Of a stretch of DNA of 64,000 nt, positions 17,463-27,575 are shown piece after piece. Made by a program: the position numbers and the translations under genes. The stretch is from Desulfovibrio sp. (GTDB lineage Bacteria; Desulfobacterota; Desulfovibrionia; Desulfovibrionales; Desulfovibrionaceae), in contig JAITSV010000034.1 in NCBI GenBank assembly GCA_031287575.1, forward strand, positions 62,001 through 126,000. The letters run 5' to 3'. Under the pieces are notes generated by a model that did no database searches, was not told the origin of the DNA, and saw nothing but the letters and a program-made list of their open reading frames with translations. Each line of letters begins with the position of its first letter. Position 1 is the first letter of the stretch.

Positions 17463-18839
17463 ATGCTTTCGGAATACCTCGACCAGTTGCTGGACACCTT
17501 CAAGGACGCCATCTGCATCACCGACCGCGAGGGGACCATCGTGTACCTCAACCGGCGGCACAGCGAACTGACCGGCATTCCGAGGGAGGACCTGCTCGGC
17601 AAGTCGGCCATCGAGATGATGCGCCACGGCGTGTTCGACGTGGTGCTCAACCCCGAGATCGTCAAGACCCGCCAAGGCACCACGTCCATCCAGAACATCT
17701 CCAACGGCCGCAAGCTGTTCCTCGACGGCAGCCCCATCCTCGACCGCCATGGCGAGGTGGTCTACGTTGTCACCTTCATGCGCGACGTGACCACCCTGGT
17801 GGAACTGAAGCGCGAACTGGCCTCGCAAAAGGAACTGCTGGACGCCTTCCAGAGTCTGAGCAGCGCAAGCCCGGAGCGCACCGAAAACTACCCGGTCATG
17901 CTGCACGGCCCCGCCATGCGCAACATATGCGAACAACTGGCAGGCATCGCCGAAACCGACGCCACCGCGTTGCTCTTGGGCGACACGGGCGTGGGCAAGG
18001 ACGTGCTGGCCCGGCGGCTGCACGCGATCAGCCCGCGCGCGGGCAAGCCGTTCATCAAGGCGGACTGTGCCAGCATCCCCGCCAACCTCATCGAGACGGA
18101 ACTGTTCGGGTACACCCCGGGCACCTTTTCCGGCGGCAACAGGCACGGCAAGATGGGCCTCATCGAGGCCGCCGCCGGGGGTACCCTGTTTCTCGACGAG
18201 ATCGGGGAACTGCCCATGCCCATGCAGTCGCGCCTGCTGCGCCTGCTGCAGGATCGAGAGGTGATGCGCGTGGGTTCCACCACCTCCGCCCGGGTGGACG
18301 TGCGCATCGTGGCGGCCACCAACAAGGATCTGGAAAAGGAAGTGCGCGACGGGCGTTTCCGCAGCGATCTGTACTACCGCCTGAAGGTGGCGGTGATCCG
18401 CATTCCCCCGCTGCGTCAGCGCAAAGCCGACATCGTGCCGCTGGCACAAGGCTTCCTGCGGTTCTACTGCTCGAAGTACCGCCGCAGCCTCGCGCTGTCG
18501 CCCCAGGCCGAGGACGCCCTGCGCGTGCACCACTGGCCCGGCAACGTACGCGAGCTGGAAAACCTGATCCAGGGCCTTGTGGTCACCTGCCAGCGCGCCG
18601 CCATCGAACCGCGCGACCTGCCCTTTGTCCGCCCCGCACCGCCCAAGACCGGCCCCTGCCTCGACGTGGGAACGGGGGTGGACATCGAGGGGCGCAGCTT
18701 CAAGGACATCATGCACGAACTGGAAGGGCGCGTGCTGCGTCAGGCGCTGGCCCGTTACGGCACCATCGCCGAGGTGGCCAAGCAATTCGGCGTGGACCGC
18801 AGCACCATATTCCGCAAGCTGAAGGACGGCGAGGAGTAG
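17463..18839 (+). CDS. Sigma54-dependent transcriptional activator (PAS-AAA+-Fis HTH)
   Basis: 458-aa enhancer-binding protein. A PAS sensor covers about residues 1-115, a short coiled linker follows, and the AAA+ domain (about 145-375) has Walker A GDTGVGKD (173-180) and Walker B TLFLDE (241-246). The sigma54-contact loop, GAFTGA in most members, reads GTFSGG (220-225). The C-terminus carries a Fis-type helix-turn-helix (IAEVAKQFGVDRSTIFRKL). No receiver domain is present, so it probably senses a small molecule or redox state through PAS. It closes the cluster and is the obvious activator for the two sigma54 promoters at 4801 and 8846. Confidence 0.93.
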   Translation: MLSEYLDQLLDTFKDAICITDREGTIVYLNRRHSELTGIPREDLLGKSAIEMMRHGVFDVVLNPEIVKTRQGTTSIQNISNGRKLFLDGSPILDRHGEVVYVVTFMRDVTTLVELKRELASQKELLDAFQSLSSASPERTENYPVMLHGPAMRNICEQLAGIAETDATALLLGDTGVGKDVLARRLHAISPRAGKPFIKADCASIPANLIETELFGYTPGTFSGGNRHGKMGLIEAAAGGTLFLDEIGELPMPMQSRLLRLLQDREVMRVGSTTSARVDVRIVAATNKDLEKEVRDGRFRSDLYYRLKVAVIRIPPLRQRKADIVPLAQGFLRFYCSKYRRSLALSPQAEDALRVHHWPGNVRELENLIQGLVVTCQRAAIEPRDLPFVRPAPPKTGPCLDVGTGVDIEGRSFKDIMHELEGRVLRQALARYGTIAEVAKQFGVDRSTIFRKLKDGEE

Positions 18840-18948
18840 CCGACAGCGCACGTCCACGGGACAAGCCCGCGCCCTCGCCGCCGACCCGTGTCGCAGCGCC
18901 CCGGGCGCCGGGACCTTCCCGGCAGCATCCATCCCAAGGCGTTCCCGC

Positions 18949-19902
18949 ATGCTCCCCAAGAATCCCCGCGTTCCCCTCCTTGCCCAGACCCTGCTGGCCA
19001 TGGTCTTCTTCGCCGCCAATTCGGTACTCTGCCGCCTTGCCCTGCGGGATGCGCACATGGCTCCGGCCAGTTACACCGCCATCCGGGTGGCCTCGGGCGC
19101 ATTGGTGCTGTGGGCGCTATGCGCCGGGCGCACGGCGGCGCTGGCCGCGCGGCCGAAGGGCTCCGGCGGGCCGGACGCACTGTGGCGGGCGGGCGAATGG
19201 CCCGCCGCGCTGGCCCTGCTGGCGTACATGGCCTGTTTCTCGTGGGCCTACGTGGACCTGCCCGCAGCCGCGGGCACGCTGATCATCGCGGTGGCCGTGC
19301 AGGGCTCCATGTTCGGCCTTGGCCTGCTGGCGGGCGAGCGGCCCGGCAGACGGCAGGTGCTGGGTCTCAGCCTTGCCATGGCCGGGCTGGTGGCGCTGGT
19401 GCTGCCCGGGCTTTCCGCGCCGCCTCCGGGCGGGGCGCTGGTCATCTTCGCGGCGGGCGCGGCGTGGGGCGTCTATTCGGTACGGGGCCGCTCCGCGCGC
19501 GACCCTCTTGCCGCCACGGCGGGCAACTTCCTGCGGGCCGTCCCGTGCGCCTTGCTGCTGCCCTGTCTGTCAGCCGACGGCGCCCCCCCCGGGCCGGGTG
19601 TCGCGTATGCCGTGGCTGCGGGCACCCTGGCCTCGGCCATGGGCTACGTGCTGTGGTACGCGGTGGTGGCCCGCCTGTCCGTGACCACGGCAGCCGTGGT
19701 GCAGCTGTGCGTGCCGCCCATCACCGCCGCCGGAGGGGCGCTGTTTCTGGGCGAGGCGGTCACCGTCCGGCTGGCCGCCAGCTCCCTGGCCATCCTTGGC
19801 GGCATCTTCCTGTGCATGACCGTACGCCGCATCCCTGCCGCGCCCGTTGCGGAGCGGCCACGTCAGGCGGTGTCAGCGGAAACCCGCACGAAGCCCCTTT
19901 AG
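18949..19902 (+). CDS. DMT-superfamily (EamA) permease
   Basis: 317-aa membrane protein of about ten hydrophobic helices in two EamA repeats, ending in a basic, hydrophilic tail. Substrate unknown; members export amino acids, metabolites or small organics. It lies 109 bp after the activator gene on the same strand, so it could remove a product of the cluster, but there is no shared promoter evidence. No strong ribosome-binding site is seen at the ATG; the alternative is a slightly later start. Confidence 0.75.
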   Translation: MLPKNPRVPLLAQTLLAMVFFAANSVLCRLALRDAHMAPASYTAIRVASGALVLWALCAGRTAALAARPKGSGGPDALWRAGEWPAALALLAYMACFSWAYVDLPAAAGTLIIAVAVQGSMFGLGLLAGERPGRRQVLGLSLAMAGLVALVLPGLSAPPPGGALVIFAAGAAWGVYSVRGRSARDPLAATAGNFLRAVPCALLLPCLSADGAPPGPGVAYAVAAGTLASAMGYVLWYAVVARLSVTTAAVVQLCVPPITAAGGALFLGEAVTVRLAASSLAILGGIFLCMTVRRIPAAPVAERPRQAVSAETRTKPL

Positions 19903-20040
19903 CTCCGCACACTACGGTGCCCGCACCCGCATTGCGGTCCTTTCCGCAACGCGGCGTGGCCAGCTCACGCCCTTGCGCTGGCGGGTTTCTTCTGGCACTG
20001 GCAAGTGAACGTTTACGAGATTCCGCGACAAGGAGAACGC

Positions 20041-20640
20041 ATGGAGTTCCTGCCCATCAAACGGGCGCTCATGAGCGCCACGGACAAGAGCGGCCTGGCC
20101 GACTTCGCGGCCTTTCTGGCGGGCAACGGCGTGGAACTCGTCTCCACCGGCGGCACGCGCCGCATGCTCGAAGGGGCGGGGCTGAAGGTCACCCCCGTCA
20201 GCCGCGTGACCGGCTTTCCCGAAATCCTCGGGGGCCGGGTGAAGACGCTGCACCCGCACATCCACGGCGGCGTGCTGGCCGACAAGGACAACCCGGAACA
20301 TGTGTCCACGCTGCGCGAACTGGGCATCGCCCCGTTCGACCTGATCTGCGTGAACCTGTACGACTTCGCCACCGCCGCGGCCAAGGGGCTGGACCTCAAG
20401 CAGGCCGTGGAGGAAATCGACATCGGCGGCCCGTGCATGCTGCGCGCCGCGGCCAAGAACTACCACTCCATCCTCGTGCTGCCCTCTCCCGCGTACTACG
20501 GGCGGGCCATGGAGGAAATGCGCGGCAACTCCATGCGCGTGGGGCTGGAATTCCGGCGCGAGATGTCGGTACTCACCTTTGCCGCCACGGCGGCCTATGA
20601 CCGGATGATCGCCGACTATCTGGCCGCTGCCGCGAGATAG
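20041..20640 (+). CDS. purH: Stand-alone IMP cyclohydrolase (N-terminal PurH domain)
   Basis: 199-aa protein matching only the MGS-like IMP cyclohydrolase half of bifunctional PurH, which closes the ring of FAICAR to give IMP in the last purine step. Typical motifs are ALMSATDKSGL at the start, STGGTRRML, VTGFPEILGGRVKTLHP and DIGGPCMLRAAAKN. The AICAR transformylase half is absent, and the gene ends at a terminator rather than at a frameshift, so formylation must be done by another protein. The ATG follows AAGGAGAACGC; a GTG 36 bp earlier lacks such a site. Confidence 0.9.
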   Translation: MEFLPIKRALMSATDKSGLADFAAFLAGNGVELVSTGGTRRMLEGAGLKVTPVSRVTGFPEILGGRVKTLHPHIHGGVLADKDNPEHVSTLRELGIAPFDLICVNLYDFATAAAKGLDLKQAVEEIDIGGPCMLRAAAKNYHSILVLPSPAYYGRAMEEMRGNSMRVGLEFRREMSVLTFAATAAYDRMIADYLAAAAR

Positions 20641-20666
20641 AACCGCCGACTCCGCTTCGATTGCCG

Positions 20667-20695
20667 ACCGGGCGTCCGCAAGGGCGCCCGGTTTT
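20667..20695 (+). terminator. Rho-independent terminator after the IMP cyclohydrolase gene
   Basis: 8-bp stem ACCGGGCG/CGCCCGGT (20667-20674 with 20685-20692), then TTTT. Confidence 0.75.
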
Positions 20696-20929
20696 GTCAT
20701 GCGGCGGCGTCCGTCCGGCCGTAGCCCATAATCCCCAGTCCGGCTGTCCGGCTGTCCGGCAAAGCGACGCCCTTCCCCGAAGGAACCACCCGTTTCCGCC
20801 GCCCCCCTTCCCATGTTCCGCTTCCCATGTCCCGCTTCCCCGCGCCGCCCCTTCCGCGTATGATGCCGAATCCGCCGGGCAACCGCCCGCGCGCACCACG
20901 TTTCATTCCGCCAGCGCAGGAGCACTCCC

Positions 20930-22849
<1,920 letters not shown>

Positions 22850-22897
22850 TGCACGTGCGCGCCGGATGCCGCCCCGCGTGGCCGCCCCTGCGCCCCC

Positions 22898-22945
22898 CTG
22901 TCGGTCCCGCTGTCGGTCCCGCTGTCGGCCCCGCTGTCGGCCCCC
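22898..22945. repeat. Four 12-bp tandem repeats after hflX
   Basis: CTGTCGGYCCCG repeats four times without gaps, starting 49 bp after the hflX stop. Confidence 0.7.
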
Positions 22946-23154
22946 TGGCGCACGGCGGATAACAGCTGCGAACGCACCACGGCGAGCGCAGTTGGCGCGG
23001 CGGGCGCACGACTGGCGTACCACCGACACGCAACCGGACACACGACGGAGCACGATGGGGCACGCCATCAAGGCTCGCACCGCATGCGGCGCAACCCTGC
23101 ATCGTGCGGGCGCACAATGCCATGTGACGATGCACTGCCATCATGTAGCGCTTA

Positions 23155-23310
23155 ACACGCCGTGTTCATTATCGATATTTTTTGCAAAAAAATACTCTTT
23201 CCTTTCGGCATATTACAAATGCAACATGGCAGTATTGCAACATGAAGAAATGCACATATCCAACTCCATCAATGGGCGCGCCATGTTGCGCAATAAAAAA
23301 ACGCGCCACC
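23155..23310. promoter_or_regulatory. AT-rich segment with repeated TGCAACATGG motifs
   Basis: In a GC-rich genome this stretch is strikingly AT-rich. It contains TGCAACATGG (23220-23229), TTGCAACATG (23235-23244), and the reverse-oriented CCATGTTGCG (23281-23290), plus TTTTTTGCAAAAAAA near 23180. TTGCAACA also occurs next to the activator-site copies at 4.7 and 8.5 kb. No gene starts within 1 kb. Its role is unknown; it looks like an operator or promoter region. Confidence 0.45.
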
Positions 23311-23368
23311 ATAACGCCGCAATAGTGTCGCCGCAACGCCATACCCCCTTTACAGCCGACACGCGCAG

Positions 23369-23660
23369 GGCTAGGGTTTAGTCACCGGCGAAAGAGATCG
23401 ACCTAGCCAGTGGGTCGGCATCCCGCCGGAGTACGCAGCAACGCCGAGGGCGTTGCGAGGTCCGCAACCAGTGCACAGAGCGCTCGCAGCCTGAGACCAA
23501 ACCAGGCGGAGCCCAGCCGGGCCACGGCACGACGCACGAAACGCGACAGGGGCCAGATGCGAAGGAACGCCATCGGAGGACTGTTCTGGCAGAGATTTAC
23601 CCCCATAACGGCAAAGCGAGTTGCCCCCAATGAATAGGGACACGGAAGATAATCCCTAAC
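23369..23660. other. Potentially structured non-coding region
   Basis: The segment begins with GGCTAGG pairing to CCTAGCC (23369-23375 with 23402-23408) and has a perfect CAACGCC/GGCGTTG hairpin (23439-23455). Near its end AATCCCTAAC weakly mirrors the CTAGGGTTTA at its start. Short open frames on both strands show no recognisable protein. It could be a small RNA or a remnant of a mobile element; neither is shown. The remaining gap up to 24331 shows only the palindrome at 24032. Confidence 0.3.
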
Positions 23661-24031
23661 AGGCGTGCAGCAGAGATCCCGGCGCAGAGCGCGGAATCTC
23701 CCGGATATCCGGAGCGGCACGCCTTTCCTTTTGCCGTTTTCCCGCTGCCGCGTACGACAGCCGCCGCCCTTCACCGGCCCTCGCGTCTTGTCCCGTCCCG
23801 CCCGACCCCGGCGATTCCCCGTCGCCCATGGTCATCGCCCCCGGCCAATGTAACGGCCTTCAGACGCAGCCCCCATCCGGCCCTCCCATCCGACCCAGTC
23901 CCTTGCGGTTTCCATATCCGCGCCGCCGCCCGTCGCCTTCCCGCACTTTTCTTTGCCACCCCGGTGCAGTAAGCACACGCAGACCTTGCCACGCGGCGCG
24001 AAAGCGCCTAAATCATACCCATACGGTAGGC

Positions 24032-24056
24032 AATAACCCCACTCGCGTGGGGTATT
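24032..24056. promoter_or_regulatory. Near-perfect palindrome upstream of the NADH-dependent reductase
   Basis: CCCCAC and GTGGGG flank TCGC, extended by AATAA/TATT on the outside. It lies about 275 bp before the next ATG and could be an operator or a short terminator hairpin. Confidence 0.35.
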
Positions 24057-24331
24057 TCACGCCGTCGTCCCGGCGTTGCGGAGCCATCCCGGCTGCATGG
24101 CGTCACCGAAACTGGTCGATTGCATGCCGCCATCTTGACGACCGCTCGCGCCTGGGGCAGTGCAACCCCTTGCGGGTCCGGACTTTTCCGGCCGTTCCGT
24201 ACCGCGTCGCCGCCGCTGCCGCATGATCAGGCAAGCCCGGCGCGCCCGCGCAAGCCCGAACAGACGCGCGCCCCCGTGCCGCGCGCCGCACCCCGCGCCG
24301 TCATCCGCGCGCAGCCCACGGAGGTTTCAGC

Positions 24332-26044
24332 ATGTCCAAGCACGTCGTCGTCATCGGGGCCGTTGCCCTTGGCCCCAAGGCCGCCTGCCGGTTCAAGCGC
24401 CTCGAACCCGACGCCAAGGTCACCATGATCGACCAGTCGCCGCGCATTTCCTACGGTGGCTGCGGTATTCCCTATTTCGTCTCGGGCGAGGTCAACAACA
24501 TCGACGCGCTGCAAGCCACCCCCTACAACGTGGTGCGCGACCCCGAATTCTTCCGCATCAACAAGGATGTGGACGTGCTGACCGAAACCCGCGCCGTGGC
24601 CATCGACCGCGCGGCCAGGACCGTGCTGGTGGAACACCTGCGCACGGGCGAGCAGCAGACCCTTTCCTATGACAAGCTGGTGCTGGCGCTGGGCAGCCGG
24701 GCCAACCGCCCCCCTGTCGAGGGGCTGGACCTTGCGGGGGTTACCGCCGCCACCAACCTGGAAGAAGCGGAGTTCATCCGCAATTCCGTGGCTGCGGGCA
24801 CGGTGAGCCATGCCGTCATCGTGGGCGGCGGGTTCATCGGCCTGGAAATGGCCGTAGCCCTTGCCGACATGTGGGGCATTGGCGTGACCGTGGTGGAACT
24901 GACCGACCGGCTCATGCCTGGCTTTTTGTCCTCCACCCTCACCCGCATGGTGCGCCACGACCTCGAGAAGAACGGCGTCACCGTGCTGACGGGCGAGAAG
25001 GTGGTGCGGCTGGAAGGCGAGGACGGCGCCGTGGCCCGCGTGGTGACCGACAAGCGCACCATCGACGCGGAACTGGTGATCATGGCCGCCGGGGTGTCGC
25101 CCAACACGGCCATCGCCAAGGCCGCCGGGCTGGAAACCGACCCGCGCGGCGCGCTCATCGTCAACGACCGCATGCAGACCAGCGACCCGGACATCTATTC
25201 CGGCGGCGACTGCGTGACCATCCCCAACCTGATCACCGGCAAGCCCGGCTTCTTCCCGCTGGGGTCCATGGCCAACCGCCAGGGCCGCGTGGTGGGCACC
25301 AACCTGGCCGGGGGCGACGCCACCTTCCCCGGCGCGGTGGGCAGCTGGGTGGTCAAGCTGTTCGAAATCTCGGCCTGCGGCGCCGGCCTGACCATCGAAA
25401 CCGCCCTGCGCGAAGGCTTTGACGCCATCAACGTGCACGTGGAGCAGTTCGACCGGGCGCACTTCTACCCGGAAAAGACCATCATGTCGCTGGAACTGGT
25501 GGTGGAAAAGGCCACCCGCCGGGTGCTGGGCATCCAGGGCGTCTCCACGCTGGGCGACGCGCTGACCGCGCGCATCAACGCCGTGGCCACCCTGCTGGCC
25601 GACAAGCCCACCATCGAGGACATCAGCAACGCCGAAATCGTGTACTCGCCGCCGTTCGCCTCGGCCATGGACATCCTGAACGTGGCGGGCAACGTGGCCG
25701 AGAACATCCTGGAAGGCCGCTGCGCCGTCATCGACCCCGAAGAGTTCGAGCGGCTGTGGAACGAGCGCGCCGGCAACGGCACCGTGTGTTTCATCGACAC
25801 CCGGCTCATCGGCAACTCGCAGCCCCTGGCCGAAAAGTACCCCGGCCAGTGGAACGCCATCCCCGAAGAGGAAATCCACGACCGCATCGCGGAAATTCCC
25901 ACGGACCGCACCGTGGTGCTGGTGTGCAACACCGGCCTGCGCGCCTACGAGTCGCAGCTGATGCTCAAGGAACTGGGCGTCACCAATACCGTCAACGTGC
26001 AGGGCGGCATGGTGGCCATGCACAAGATCGGGGCGGATATCTAG
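24332..26044 (+). CDS. CoA-disulfide/polysulfide reductase-like flavoprotein with C-terminal rhodanese domain
   Basis: 570-aa fusion. Residues 1-450 are a pyridine nucleotide-disulfide oxidoreductase with NAD-binding GGGFIGLE and FAD-binding SGGDC; the redox cysteine is C44 in SYGGCGIPYF, as in coenzyme A-disulfide reductases and NADH oxidases. The last about 105 residues are a rhodanese domain with C532 in CNTGLR. Length and order match NAD(P)H-dependent CoA-persulfide/polysulfide reductases (Shewanella Nsr/Npsr type), which use CoA to reduce zero-valent sulfur. The N-terminal dinucleotide loop is unusual: GAVALGPKAA where GGVAGG is normal. It is a single gene with its own terminator. Reductive sulfur handling fits the inferred lifestyle. 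Confidence 0.87.
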   Translation: MSKHVVVIGAVALGPKAACRFKRLEPDAKVTMIDQSPRISYGGCGIPYFVSGEVNNIDALQATPYNVVRDPEFFRINKDVDVLTETRAVAIDRAARTVLVEHLRTGEQQTLSYDKLVLALGSRANRPPVEGLDLAGVTAATNLEEAEFIRNSVAAGTVSHAVIVGGGFIGLEMAVALADMWGIGVTVVELTDRLMPGFLSSTLTRMVRHDLEKNGVTVLTGEKVVRLEGEDGAVARVVTDKRTIDAELVIMAAGVSPNTAIAKAAGLETDPRGALIVNDRMQTSDPDIYSGGDCVTIPNLITGKPGFFPLGSMANRQGRVVGTNLAGGDATFPGAVGSWVVKLFEISACGAGLTIETALREGFDAINVHVEQFDRAHFYPEKTIMSLELVVEKATRRVLGIQGVSTLGDALTARINAVATLLADKPTIEDISNAEIVYSPPFASAMDILNVAGNVAENILEGRCAVIDPEEFERLWNERAGNGTVCFIDTRLIGNSQPLAEKYPGQWNAIPEEEIHDRIAEIPTDRTVVLVCNTGLRAYESQLMLKELGVTNTVNVQGGMVAMHKIGADI

Positions 26045-26062
26045 AAAAACCGCAAAAAGTTT

Positions 26063-26209
26063 CCGGGGAGGGGACCCTTTGCGGCAGCCGTTAGGTGAGC
26101 GCGACGCGCGAACCTTGCCCTAGCCGTTAGGCGAGCTTGCGAGCCTTACGGATAGGGACCGCACCGCGCGGATGGCGTCCGCAGAGCGTGAAAGGGTCTC
26201 CCTCCCCGG
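26063..26209. repeat. Palindromic interspersed repeat, copy 1
   Basis: The ends are CCGGGGAGGGGACC and GGTCTCCCTCCCCGG (inverted), flanked by AAAAAGTTT and AAACTTTTT at 26054 and 26223. Inside are modules such as GCCGTTAGGCGAGC...CTTACGGAT. The reverse complement of the element at 40411-40505 aligns along most of its length, so this is one repeat family in opposite orientations. It sits between the reductase stop and its terminator. Confidence 0.7.
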
Positions 26210-26253
26210 CCCCCTCCCCCCCAAACTTTTTGGTTGGGGTTCTTCGTTCCACC

Positions 26254-26294
26254 ACAAGGCCCGTGACGGTTACCCGCCACGGACCTTGTCTTTT
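26254..26294 (+). terminator. Terminator of the CoA-disulfide reductase-like gene
   Basis: 12-bp stem with one mismatch (26254-26265 with 26278-26289) followed by CTTTT on the plus strand. Confidence 0.7.
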
Positions 26295-26323
26295 CCGCGA
26301 TAATACCAGGACCTGCCTTGCTC

Positions 26324-27223
26324 TCAAGCCACACTCCGCCCCCGGAACAGCTGGCGCAGGTCCAACAGCAGCACAAGGCCCACCACGATGCACGCGGCCC
26401 CGGCGACCATGGCCGGGGTGATGCGCTCGCCAAGGAACAGCGCGCCCCAGCCCATGCCGAACACGGGTATGAGCAGGGTGACGGTAAGCGCGCGGGCCGG
26501 GCCGGTATCCTCCACCAGCCGGAAGTACAGCAGGTAGGCCACGGCCCCGCAGACCAGGGCCAGGGCGGCAATGCAGGCCAGCACCAGCGGGGTGAGCAGG
26601 GCCGGGTCGTGCATGGCGGGCGCGGGCCACAGGGGCAGTGCGGGCAGCAGGGTCAGCGCCGCGCCCAGTTGGCTGCCCGCCGCCACGGCTCCGGGGCGGA
26701 TGCCCGCGCCGTGCAGCTTGATGTACGTGGCGGCCAGGCCGTAGCACAGCGGCGCGGCCAGCCCGGCCCCCACGGCCAGCAGCACTTGCGGGGTGGGCTG
26801 CACCGGCCCCACCCCCACCATGACGGCCACCCCGGCAATGCCCAGCGCCAGCCCGGCCACGCGGGCCGGAGTGACCCGCTCGCGCAGCCACACCGCCGCG
26901 CAGATCACCCCGAACAATGGCGCCGTGGCATTGAGCACGGCGGAATAGGCCGCCGGAATATGCAGCGCGGCATAGGCGAACAGGGCAAAGGGCACGCCGG
27001 AATTCACCGTGCCCACGATGACGAAGAAGCGCCAGTGGGCGCGCAGGCCAAGGTCCGTTCCGGTGGCCCGAAACCAGGCGAACAGGGCCAGGCCCGCCAG
27101 CAGCACGCGCAGTTCGGCGGTCAGCAGCGGCCCCAGCGCGGGGGCCACCAGCCGCATGAACAGGAACGAAGCGCCCCAGATGGCGGCCAGCAGCAACAGG
27201 CGAAGCAGATCGACGGGACGCAT
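26324..27223 (-). CDS. DMT-superfamily (EamA) permease
   Basis: 299-aa inner-membrane protein with about ten helices in two EamA repeats (first repeat starts LLLAAIWGASFLFMR). GGGAGGAACC directly precedes the ATG, which excludes the much longer upstream-open frame. Function is unassigned drug/metabolite transport. It is unrelated in sequence detail to the DMT permease at 18949. The 352-bp gap 27224-27575 on its 5' side holds no recognisable gene. Confidence 0.85.
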   Translation of the reverse strand: MRPVDLLRLLLLAAIWGASFLFMRLVAPALGPLLTAELRVLLAGLALFAWFRATGTDLGLRAHWRFFVIVGTVNSGVPFALFAYAALHIPAAYSAVLNATAPLFGVICAAVWLRERVTPARVAGLALGIAGVAVMVGVGPVQPTPQVLLAVGAGLAAPLCYGLAATYIKLHGAGIRPGAVAAGSQLGAALTLLPALPLWPAPAMHDPALLTPLVLACIAALALVCGAVAYLLYFRLVEDTGPARALTVTLLIPVFGMGWGALFLGERITPAMVAGAACIVVGLVLLLDLRQLFRGRSVA

Positions 27224-27575
27224 GGTTCCTCCCGATGCAAAAGCGTGACCCCGCCCCAATCGAACTGGCGAACGGGCGAACGCGACGGGGGACGGCATCT
27301 CGGCGCGCGCGATGGGCGCGGTGCGCGCGGAAGCTGCCGGTAATGAGGGCATCAAGCAATGTGTGATGAGGGGTGCGGCGGGCGGGCGCCTTCCATGTCG
27401 TCGTCGCCGGGCCTTGCCTGCGCGTGCGACGGGCAGGCCGGGGGCGTTGCGGCCCCCATCCCGTACCGTCTTGTCCGCCCGGGTCCGCCGTGCGGTCAGC
27501 CCGTGGAGGGCGGACGGCGGAGACGGATCGCGCGGGGCGACGGGATGGGGATGGCCGGGGGACGGCGCACCACCG

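Noticed and set aside
23371..23774. Overlapping open frames on both strands in the gap after hflX
   Set aside because: No ribosome-binding sites or recognisable domains; treated as possible structured or remnant DNA instead.
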